Of a DNA stretch of 14,810 nucleotides, positions 1 to 7,300 are shown piece after piece. The DNA comes from UBA5972 sp964466385 (lineage in GTDB: Bacteria; Pseudomonadota; Alphaproteobacteria; Rhodobacterales; Rhodobacteraceae), in contig CAYXNM010000067.1 of the NCBI GenBank assembly GCA_964466385.1, positions 1 to 14,810 on the forward strand, read 5' to 3'. The notes below the pieces were generated by a model. The model was not told the DNA's origin and searched no databases. It saw only the letters and a list, made by a program, of their open reading frames with translations. The position numbers and the translations under genes are program-made. Numbering within the stretch: the first letter of the stretch is position 1; the number at the start of each line of letters is the position of its first letter.

Positions 1-3
1 AAA

Positions 4-90
4 TGGTGCCCAGGAGAGGACTCGAACCTCCACGTCCATACAGACACTAGCACCTGAAGCTAGCGCGTCTACCAATTCCGCCACCTGGGC
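4..90 (-). tRNA. tRNA-Leu (anticodon CAG)
   Basis: Read on the minus strand this is a complete 87-nt class II tRNA with the CCA end encoded (positions 4-6). The acceptor strands GCCCAGG and CCTGGGC pair fully. The anticodon stem CTAGC/GCTAG encloses the seven-base loop TTCAGGT, which gives anticodon CAG and decodes CUG leucine codons. A long variable arm follows, as expected for leucine tRNAs, and then a T arm with GGTTCGAGTCC. CUG is a heavily used leucine codon in high-GC genomes, so this is likely a major isoacceptor. It is transcribed leftward, away from the neighbouring protein gene. Confidence 0.97.
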
Positions 91-108
91 AGGTGTCGTT
101 TCACGGGC

Positions 109-137
109 GATGTAGCCTCGGGCGGGAATGGTGTCAA
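109..137 (-). promoter_or_regulatory. sigma-70 promoter of tRNA-Leu
   Basis: On the minus strand a perfect -35 box TTGACA (132-137) is followed after exactly 17 bases by TACATC (109-114) as a -10 box. The predicted start of transcription is near position 102, about a dozen bases before the mature 5' end of the tRNA at 90. The -10 matches the consensus at only three of six bases, which is common in alphaproteobacteria. No second tRNA is seen in the leader. Confidence 0.7.
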
Positions 138-228
138 CGCCAAGCGAACCGAAATGTACGGAAATCAGCTTGTCCCGCAGTCAGAGTGGGATTAATGCAT
201 AGGAAGGCGCGCATTCAGGGAGATCGAC

Positions 229-1221
229 ATGTCACACGCACCCGGTTTGGTAACAGTTTTCGGCGGGTCGGGATTTGTTGGCAGGTACATTGTCAGAAGG
301 CTGGCCAAAGAAGGCTGGCGCGTCCGTGTGGCCGTCCGGCGGCCAAACGAGGCCATGTTTGTGAAAACCTATGGTGACGTCGGTCAGGTGGAACCGGTTC
401 TGGCCAATATCCTTGACGATTATTCCGTGCAGGCGGCGCTCGGGGGGGCGGATGCGGTGGTGAACTGCGTTGGCATCCTGCAGGAATCCAGTCGTCAGAA
501 GTTTCATGCCGTTCATGCGGACGGAGCGCAAAGGATTGCGCGCCTGGCGACCGCCGGGGGGGTCAAGAGCCTTGTCCACCTGTCCGCGCTCAGTGCTGAC
601 GGGCAAAGCGACAGCACCTATGCAAAGACCAAGGCTGAAGCCGAGGCACTGGTGAGTGCACATTTTCCCGGCGCTGTGATCTTGCGCCCCTCGGTCGTTT
701 TCGGCCCCGATGACGGTTTTTTCAACCGGTTTGCCGCGATGTCGCGTCTGCCGTTGGTTTTGCCTCTGGTCGGGGCGGACACGTTGTTTCAGCCGGTTTA
801 TGTCGATGATGTTGCAAAAGCCGCTGTGCTGGGCGTCACGGGTGCTGCGAAGGCCGGGGTTTACGAGCTTGGCGGGCCGGATATCGAAAGTCTCCGCGCT
901 CTGACCCACAAAACGCTTGGGCTGGTGCGGCGCAAGCGGCTGGTTTTCAACATACCGTTTGCGATTGCCGCCATTAACGCCTGGTTTTTTGACATGTGGA
1001 CCGCGGTTCTTATGGGGATGTTTCAAAACCGCATTCTGACGCGCGACCAGGTCAGGCTGCTGGCGCATGACAACGTGGTCAGCGAAGGCGCCCGGACACT
1101 TGCGGATCTGGGCGTGGAGCCGACACCCATGGCGGGAAATCTGGAAAACTATCTTTACTGCTATCGACCGAACGGACAGTTCGAGGCGATCAAGGAATCC
1201 GCTGGGAACCTGAGTGCGTGA
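229..1221 (+). CDS. Complex I NDUFA9-subunit-family protein (atypical NAD(P)-binding SDR)
   Basis: A 330-residue extended/atypical short-chain dehydrogenase fold protein. The N terminus carries the Rossmann nucleotide-binding motif GGSGFVG (residues 12-18), followed by NCVG near 79-82 and a YAKTK motif (Y131, K135) resembling the SDR YxxxK pair. The sequence IFRPS-like 'ILRPSVVFGP' and the hydrophobic stretch around residues 239-266 resemble bacterial homologues of mitochondrial NDUFA9. The mitochondrial protein is an accessory complex I subunit that binds NADPH and helps assembly; in bacteria the link to complex I is by homology only, and ubiquinone or NAD-related redox roles remain possible. 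The ATG is preceded by AGGGAG at a good spacing. It ends 4 bp from the convergent uppP stop, leaving no room for a separate terminator. The promoter upstream (138-228) is not clear. Confidence 0.88.
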   Translation: MSHAPGLVTVFGGSGFVGRYIVRRLAKEGWRVRVAVRRPNEAMFVKTYGDVGQVEPVLANILDDYSVQAALGGADAVVNCVGILQESSRQKFHAVHADGAQRIARLATAGGVKSLVHLSALSADGQSDSTYAKTKAEAEALVSAHFPGAVILRPSVVFGPDDGFFNRFAAMSRLPLVLPLVGADTLFQPVYVDDVAKAAVLGVTGAAKAGVYELGGPDIESLRALTHKTLGLVRRKRLVFNIPFAIAAINAWFFDMWTAVLMGMFQNRILTRDQVRLLAHDNVVSEGARTLADLGVEPTPMAGNLENYLYCYRPNGQFEAIKESAGNLSA

Positions 1222-1225
1222 GCGT

Positions 1226-2029
1226 TCAGCTATACGCGTACCACAATAATCCGGCACCCAGAAATATCCTGTAGATGACGTAAGGTGTGTAGCTGACGGA
1301 TTTCAAGAGCCGCATCATCAGCGTCAGTGCCAGCAGGGCAGCCGCGAATGACAGAACTGCCGCGATGGCACCATCCCTGAGGGCGTCCGAATTCGCAGAT
1401 GCCGCGACCTCGATCCCCAAATAGGTGCCGGATGCGATGATTGCGGGGATCGACATCAGCATCGACAGTTTCGCGGCGTCATACCGGGTATAGCCAAGCG
1501 CACGCGCGCCGGAAATCGTCGCACCCGAGCGCGAGGTTCCGGGGATCAGGGCGAGCGCCTGCCAGAGGCCCAGGATAATCGCCTGGCGGAGGGTCCAGTC
1601 CGTTTGCACACGCGTGGCGGCGCCTCGTTGGTCGGTGATGTAAAGCACGATCCCGAACCCCAGCATGGTCCAGCCGATCACCGCCACCGATCGCAGGCTG
1701 TCGGAGATGCCGGTCACTTTCAGGATCAGCCCGAGCAAGACGACCGGAACCGTCGCGACGCACAGGAGAAACGCCAGTCGCGCCGCCTCGGTCCCGGTTC
1801 GTCCCGTCGCAAGATGGAATAGCCCCAGAAAAGCCGCGCCTGCGTCTTTTCGGAAATAGAGAATGACCGCGAACAGTGTTCCGACGTGAACCGCAACATC
1901 CAGAGCCTGCCCCTGATCCTGAAACCCCGTAAGGCCCGGCAACAGGATTAGATGGCCAGAAGAGGAGATTGGCAGGAACTCGGTCAGCCCCTGAATGACG
2001 GCAAGCAAGAAGAGGTGAAAGAAAGTCAT
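1226..2029 (-). CDS. uppP: Undecaprenyl-diphosphate phosphatase (UppP/BacA)
   Basis: A 267-residue polytopic inner-membrane enzyme, the usual family length. It dephosphorylates undecaprenyl diphosphate to undecaprenyl phosphate, recycling the lipid carrier for peptidoglycan and other surface polymers; overexpression gives bacitracin resistance in other bacteria. Both signature motifs are present: QGLTEFLPISSSGH near the N terminus (E17 and H26 correspond to the catalytic Glu and His) and PGTSRSGAT at residues 163-171 (R167 the conserved Arg). Several hydrophobic membrane segments alternate with short loops. The start is the ATG at 2029, preceded on its strand by a modest CGGGAT ribosome site. 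The gene is convergent with the NDUFA9-like gene and divergent from gltD, so its promoter must lie in 2030-2242, shared with the gltD leader. Confidence 0.96.
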   Translation of the reverse strand: MTFFHLFLLAVIQGLTEFLPISSSGHLILLPGLTGFQDQGQALDVAVHVGTLFAVILYFRKDAGAAFLGLFHLATGRTGTEAARLAFLLCVATVPVVLLGLILKVTGISDSLRSVAVIGWTMLGFGIVLYITDQRGAATRVQTDWTLRQAIILGLWQALALIPGTSRSGATISGARALGYTRYDAAKLSMLMSIPAIIASGTYLGIEVAASANSDALRDGAIAAVLSFAAALLALTLMMRLLKSVSYTPYVIYRIFLGAGLLWYAYS

Positions 2030-2106
2030 GGCGATCCCGGCTGATTCGTGCCGCGACGTTAATCTTCACCGCCGGGATATGGAATCCTCATGTTGTGGCA
2101 ATAGTG

Positions 2107-2175
2107 CTGACCTATTCAGACCAAGGATTTCACGAAATTTCGAGAATTTGCTGAAGAAACCCCAAAATAGGTCAG
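2107..2175. promoter_or_regulatory. Spaced 10-bp inverted repeat with central palindrome upstream of gltD
   Basis: CTGACCTATT (2107-2116) is repeated in inverted orientation as AATAGGTCAG (2166-2175), a perfect 10-bp match with about 59 bp between centres. Nearly at the midpoint lies the perfect 10-bp palindrome CGAAATTTCG (2133-2142). The region is AT-rich against its surroundings and lies between the divergent uppP and gltD genes. It could be an operator pair for a regulator of either gene, or a long-loop RNA hairpin in the gltD leader. A TATTAT hexamer (2186-2191) could serve as a -10 box for gltD, but no convincing -35 is seen. The function is inference. Confidence 0.45.
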
Positions 2176-2242
2176 TATTTATTACTATTATGTCCTGAAG
2201 TTTCATGCAAAAAGGGTATTTGGCACACCAAGGGACAGAAAA

Positions 2243-3682
2243 ATGAGCGCCGAAAAAATGTTGAAATTCGTTGAAACGACGCGCCAGATGCCGGGCAAGC
2301 GCCTGGCAGACGAACGCGGCCGCGATTTTTCCGAGATTTATGCGAATTTCGCACAGGCCAAGGCCGAGGAACAAGCCGCCCGCTGTTCGCAATGTGGCGT
2401 GCCCTACTGTCAAAACCATTGCCCCTTGCACAACAACATTCCGGACTGGCTGAACCTGACCGCCGCGAAACGCCTGCGCGAGGCCTATGAGCTTTCCCAA
2501 CAGACCAATACCTTCCCCGAAATATGTGGGCGCATCTGCCCGCAGGACCGTTTGTGCGAGGGAAACTGCGTGATCGAAAACGCAGGCCACGGCACGGTGA
2601 CCATTGGTGCGATTGAAAAATACATCACTGACACCGCGTGGGAAAACGGATGGGTCACCCCGGTGACGGCAGATGTTTCCATGGGCAAGTCCGTTGGCAT
2701 CATTGGATCGGGGCCCGGCGGACTGGCCGCGGCCGACGCACTGATCAGGAAAGGCGTCGCCGTAACGGTTTATGAACGAAGCGACCGCGCCGGAGGTTTG
2801 ATGACCTACGGCATCCCCGCGTTCAAACTGGAAAAAGACGTGGTCATGCGGCGCGTGGACCTGCTCGCGCAGTCCGGCGTTGACTTCGTTTTGAACTGCG
2901 CGGTGGGTGCGGATGTATCATTTGACGACCTGCGCGACAAACACGATGCCGTTCTGATCGCAACCGGCGTTTACAAATCACGCGACCTCGGCGGGCCGGG
3001 GGCGGGACTGGGCGGAATCGTCACGGCGCTTGACTATCTGATCGCCGCGAGTCGCTGCAATCTTGGCGAAACTGTCCCCGAACTGGAAAGCGGCGAAATG
3101 TCCGCGAAGGACAGGAAAGTCGTCGTTATTGGTGGTGGCGATACTGCAATGGATTGCGTGCGAACCGCCATCCGGCAGGGGGCGAAAAGCGTCAAATGCC
3201 TTTACCGGCGGGACCGTGACAACATGCCGGGGTCGCGGCGCGAAACAACCAATGCCGAAGAAGAGGGGGTCGAATTCGTCTGGCTGACCTCTCCCAAAGG
3301 GTTCGCCGGTCAGGATCGCGTGACGGCAGTGAAAGCCGTCAGAATGCGTTTGGGCGCACCCGACCCGACGGGACGCCAAAGCCCCGAGGAGATTGAAGGG
3401 TCGGAATTCACCGAAGAAGCCGACATGGTCATCAAGGCACTGGGTTTCGAACCCGAAGACCTGCCCGGTCTGTGGGATTGCCCGGAATTGAAAGTGACCC
3501 GTTGGGGAACGGTCAGTGCGGACTACACCACGCACCAAACCGCCCTTGACGGCGTATACGCCGTTGGCGACATCGTGCGCGGCGCCTCGTTGGTTGTGTG
3601 GGCAATCGCCGACGGCAAGGGCGCAGCCGCCTCGATCTTGCGCCAGTTCAAAGCGGCGGATACCGCGATTGCGGCAGAGTGA
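2243..3682 (+). CDS. gltD: Glutamate synthase (NADPH) small/beta subunit
   Basis: A 479-residue cytoplasmic flavoprotein that passes electrons from NADPH through FAD and iron-sulfur clusters to the large subunit GltB, which makes glutamate from glutamine and 2-oxoglutarate (GS-GOGAT ammonium assimilation). The N-terminal adrenodoxin-reductase-like cluster domain shows two four-cysteine sets: C48, C51, C56, C60 and C95, C99, C105, C109. The FAD site is GSGPGG at 155-160, the NADPH site GGGDTAMD at 297-304, and the C-terminal YAVGDIVRGASLV segment closes the FAD fold. Length is typical. The ATG at 2243 has AGGGA upstream at good spacing. It heads the four-gene run that ends with gltB, 2 bp from the next start, so the two GOGAT subunits are probably co-transcribed. 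Paralogous beta-like subunits exist in other enzymes, but the presence of gltB here settles the assignment. Confidence 0.96.
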   Translation: MSAEKMLKFVETTRQMPGKRLADERGRDFSEIYANFAQAKAEEQAARCSQCGVPYCQNHCPLHNNIPDWLNLTAAKRLREAYELSQQTNTFPEICGRICPQDRLCEGNCVIENAGHGTVTIGAIEKYITDTAWENGWVTPVTADVSMGKSVGIIGSGPGGLAAADALIRKGVAVTVYERSDRAGGLMTYGIPAFKLEKDVVMRRVDLLAQSGVDFVLNCAVGADVSFDDLRDKHDAVLIATGVYKSRDLGGPGAGLGGIVTALDYLIAASRCNLGETVPELESGEMSAKDRKVVVIGGGDTAMDCVRTAIRQGAKSVKCLYRRDRDNMPGSRRETTNAEEEGVEFVWLTSPKGFAGQDRVTAVKAVRMRLGAPDPTGRQSPEEIEGSEFTEEADMVIKALGFEPEDLPGLWDCPELKVTRWGTVSADYTTHQTALDGVYAVGDIVRGASLVVWAIADGKGAAASILRQFKAADTAIAAE

Positions 3683-3684
3683 TC

Positions 3685-3882
3685 ATGCGGCGATATCCGG
3701 ACGAAACTTTCGTGACCATCGGATGGTGGGGATACTTTCTGAGTGCGAGTGTTTTCGTGTTTGGCGCCCTGAAAACCGGAGATCTGATCGGCCTGACCGC
3801 CTCGACCTTTTTCCTGATCGCGACGATTTTCTTTTTGATACCGCATTACAGAAAACAAAAAAACGGGGGCAAGGATGGGTGA
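3685..3882 (+). CDS. Small two-helix membrane protein between gltD and gltB
   Basis: A 65-residue protein whose ATG lies 2 bp after the gltD stop; I chose this start rather than a further-upstream one inside gltD because it abuts the stop and begins just before the hydrophobic region. It has two predicted membrane segments, about residues 10-29 (rich in Phe, Trp, Gly, Val) and 35-54 (Leu, Ile, Phe), with a short connecting loop and a basic C-terminal tail (HYRKQKNGGKDG). There is no recognisable domain or catalytic motif. Its end overlaps the next gene's start by 8 bp, so it is translated within the glt operon. The function is unknown; the position suggests only co-expression with glutamate synthase. 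Confidence 0.75.
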   Translation: MRRYPDETFVTIGWWGYFLSASVFVFGALKTGDLIGLTASTFFLIATIFFLIPHYRKQKNGGKDG

Positions 3883-4312
3883 CGAAACCAGAACAGGGCG
3901 GTGCCTCTGCGGTGCCGTCAGCGTGCGGGCACGTCTAGTGAACGGCGAAATAATGCTTTGCCATTGCCGCCAGTGCCAACAATGGACCGGCGGCGGCCCG
4001 TTGATGTCGGTCGACGTTTCGGGACTGGAGATCAAAGGCACTGACCATATCGCCCACCACCATGCCAGCGAATGGGGCGACCGGGCGTTTTGCCGGGAAT
4101 GCGGTTCAACGCTTTACTGGGCCATGCGCGGAAAACCAACCCGATCAATCGCCGTGGGACTGCTTGACGATCAGTCGGGATTGCGTGTCACGGACGAGAT
4201 TTTTGTCGATCACCGGCCCGGTTGGTTGCCGCGCTGGCCTGATGCCGCCCAAAGCACCCAGGCACAGGAATTTGAAAAACTGACCAAAGTGTTGAGTGGA
4301 GATGAATCATGA
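3875..4312 (+). CDS. GFA/CENP-V family zinc-binding protein
   Basis: A 145-residue cytoplasmic protein of the glutathione-dependent formaldehyde-activating (GFA) / CENP-V fold. The expected zinc ligands are all visible: C10 and C12 (RCLCGAV) with C73 and C76 (CRECGS) for the structural zinc, and C29, C31, C34 (CHCRQC) for the second zinc. Family members are annotated as S-(hydroxymethyl)glutathione synthases, but that activity is disputed for many, so the substrate is open. The start overlaps the preceding gene by 8 bp and the stop overlaps the gltB start in an ATGA arrangement, implying translational coupling. A formaldehyde role is not supported by neighbours, since no formaldehyde dehydrogenase lies nearby. 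Confidence 0.87.
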   Translation: MGDETRTGRCLCGAVSVRARLVNGEIMLCHCRQCQQWTGGGPLMSVDVSGLEIKGTDHIAHHHASEWGDRAFCRECGSTLYWAMRGKPTRSIAVGLLDDQSGLRVTDEIFVDHRPGWLPRWPDAAQSTQAQEFEKLTKVLSGDES

Positions 4313-7300
4313 CCCCAACCAACCCGGACTGGGCCAAGGCCGAGCAAGGCAAACGCAGGAAATTCGCCGAAACCGGACTGTACCGCGAAACGGACGAGCA
4401 TTCGTCGTGCGGGGTGGGGCTGGTTGTTTCGATCGACGGGCAGGCATCGCGCCGGGTGGTCGACCACGGGATAAACGCGCTCAAGGCGGTCTGGCATCGC
4501 GGTGCGGTCGACGCCGACGGCAAGACTGGCGATGGTGCCGGAATTCACATCCAGATCCCGCAACACTTTTTTGACGATCAGATCCGCCGCACGGGCCACG
4601 AACCCAAGGCGGACGAGCGCATCGCGGTTGGTCAGGTCTTCCTGCCAAGAACCGACTTTGGGGCGCAGGAAACATGTCGCACCATTGTGGAATCCGAAGT
4701 GCTGCGGATGGGCTATTATATCTACGGCTGGCGTCACGTACCGGTTGACGTGGGATGCCTTGGCGAAAAAGCCAACGCGACGCGGCCCGAAATCGAACAA
4801 ATCCTGATCAGCAATTCCAAACGGGTCGACGAAGAAACGTTTGAGCGTGAACTTTATATCATCCGGCGGCGCATCGAAAAGGCGGCGGTCGCGGCACAGG
4901 TTTACGACATGTATATCTGTTCGCTGTCGTGCCGGTCGATCATCTATAAGGGAATGATGCTGGCCGAACAGGTCGCTGTTTTCTATCCGGACCTGATGGA
5001 TTCACGTTTTGAAAGTGCCTTTGCCATTTACCACCAGCGCTATTCCACCAACACATTTCCGCAATGGTGGCTGGCACAGCCGTTTCGAATGCTTGCCCAT
5101 AACGGTGAAATCAACACATTAAAAGGCAATCTCAACTGGATGAAAAGCCACGAGATTCGGATGGCCTCTAATGCCTTTGGCGATCACGCGGAGGACATCA
5201 AACCGATCGTCTCGCACGGGGCGTCCGACAGTGCCGCCCTTGACGCCGTTTTCGAAGCGATGGTGCGCGCCGGACGAAATGCGCCCATGGCCAAGACCAT
5301 GCTGGCGCCGGAAAGCTGGTCAAACTCGATCGCCGAAATGCCCAAACCCTGGCAGGACATGTATGCCTATTGCAATTCGGTCATGGAACCCTGGGACGGT
5401 CCGGCAGCGCTGGCCATGACCGACGGGCGCTGGGTCTGCGCGGGGCTGGACCGCAACGGATTGCGGCCCATGCGATTTGTCGTGACCGGCGACGGGCTGG
5501 TGATTGCCGGCTCCGAAGCCGGGATGGTGCTGATCGACGAAACCAACGTCGTGGAAAAAGGGGCCCTGGGGCCGGGGCAGATGCTGGCCGTAGACATGGA
5601 AGAAGGCCGGTTGCTGCACGACACCGAGCTCAAGGACGAACTGGCGGCATCGCGCCCGTTCGATGCGTGGGTCGGATCAATCGTCAATCTGGAAACCGAA
5701 ACAGCCAACGTCAGGGAAACGACGCTCTTTAGCGGACAGGACCTGAGAACGCGCCAGATCGCCGCCGGGTACTCGCTGGAGGAACTGGAACAGATCCTGC
5801 ACCCGATGGCTGAAACCGGCAAGGAGGCGATCGCCTCGATGGGGGATGACACGCCTTCGGCGGTTTTGTCGGACATCTACCGGCCGCTCAGCCACTTTTT
5901 CCGGCAAAATTTCTCGCAGGTCACGAACCCGCCCATCGACAGTCTGCGCGAGCACCGCGTGATGAGCATGAAAACCCGCTTTGGCAATCTCAAGAACGTT
6001 CTGGATGAAAGCAGCGCGCAGACCGAAATCCTGATGCTGGATTCGCCTTTCGTGTCAAATGCGCAGTTCAGCGCCATGGTGCGCCAATTCGGGCAAAACG
6101 TCGCCGAGATCAACTGTTCGTTCGCGCGGCAAGGTGGAACCGGCGCCCTGCAACAGGGCCTGCAAAAGATCAGGGCCGAGGCCGAAGACGCCGTTCGGGC
6201 GGGTGCCAGCCATATCATCCTGACTGACCATTATCAGGACGCGGACAGTGTTGCCATGCCCATGATCCTCGCCACTTCGGCGGTTCACTCGTGGTTGACA
6301 CAAAAGGGGTTGCGGACGTTCTGTTCGATTAACGTGCGGGCGGCGGAATGTGTTGACGCCCATTACTTTGCCGTTCTCATCGGCGGCGGGGCCACAACCG
6401 TCAACGCCTATCTGGCCGAGGATTCGATTGCCGACAGGGTGGAACGCGGCCTGATCGAGGGCCCGCTTGACGCAGCCATTCACCGCTACAAGACCGCTAT
6501 CAATCAGGGGCTGCTGAAAATCATGTCCAAGATGGGCATTTCCGTCATCTCTTCTTACCGGGGTGGTCTGAATTTCGAGGCTGTCGGTCTCAGCCGTTCC
6601 ATGGTGGCCGAGTATTTTCCCGGCATGCCCAGCCGCATATCCGGGATCGGGGTTCTGGGCATTCAGCGCAAGGTTACCAAGATCCATGCCAGGGGCTGGC
6701 TCGGAGAAAACGACATTCTGCCCATCGGCGGGTTTTACAAATCCCGTCGATCCGGGGAAACGCACGCATGGGGTGCGCAGACCATGCACCTGTTGCAATC
6801 GGCCTGTGATCAGGCCTCTTATGATCTGTGGAAACGGTATTCCGCCGCGATCAGGGCAAACCCGCCCATCCATCTGCGCGATTTGCTGGATTTCCGCCCC
6901 GCGGCAAACCCTGTCCCGCTGGAAGAGGTCGAGAGCATAACATCGATCAGAAAGCGGTTCGTCACACCAGGGATGAGCCTGGGCGCGCTCAGCCCCGAAG
7001 CGCACAAGACACTCAACGTCGCGATGAACCGGATCGGTGCAAAATCGGACAGTGGTGAAGGCGGCGAAGATCCCGCGCATTTCACGCCTGAACCCAACGG
7101 TGACAACCCGAGCGCCAAGATAAAACAGGTCGCTTCGGGTCGTTTCGGGGTGACGGCGGAATACCTCAACCATTGCGAAGAACTGGAAATCAAGGTCGCA
7201 CAAGGGGCCAAACCCGGCGAAGGGGGCCAGTTGCCGGGTATCAAGGTGACCGAACTGATCGCCCGCCTGCGGCATTCGACCAAGGGGGTTACCCTCATCA

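Noticed and set aside
4..228. tRNA-Leu as a possible integration site for a genomic island
   Set aside because: No integrase, no direct repeat of the tRNA 3' end and no change in gene character are seen nearby; the flanking genes are housekeeping.
232..1257. Long open frame on the minus strand opposite the NDUFA9-like gene
   Set aside because: The translation is rich in Arg, His, Pro and Gln with no domain, typical of the antisense frame of a high-GC gene; the plus-strand frame has clear motifs.
2221..2236. TGGCAC just before gltD, resembling the -24 half of a sigma-54 promoter, attractive for a nitrogen gene
   Set aside because: The matching TTGC -12 element is absent at the right spacing and the site lies over the ribosome binding region, leaving no leader.
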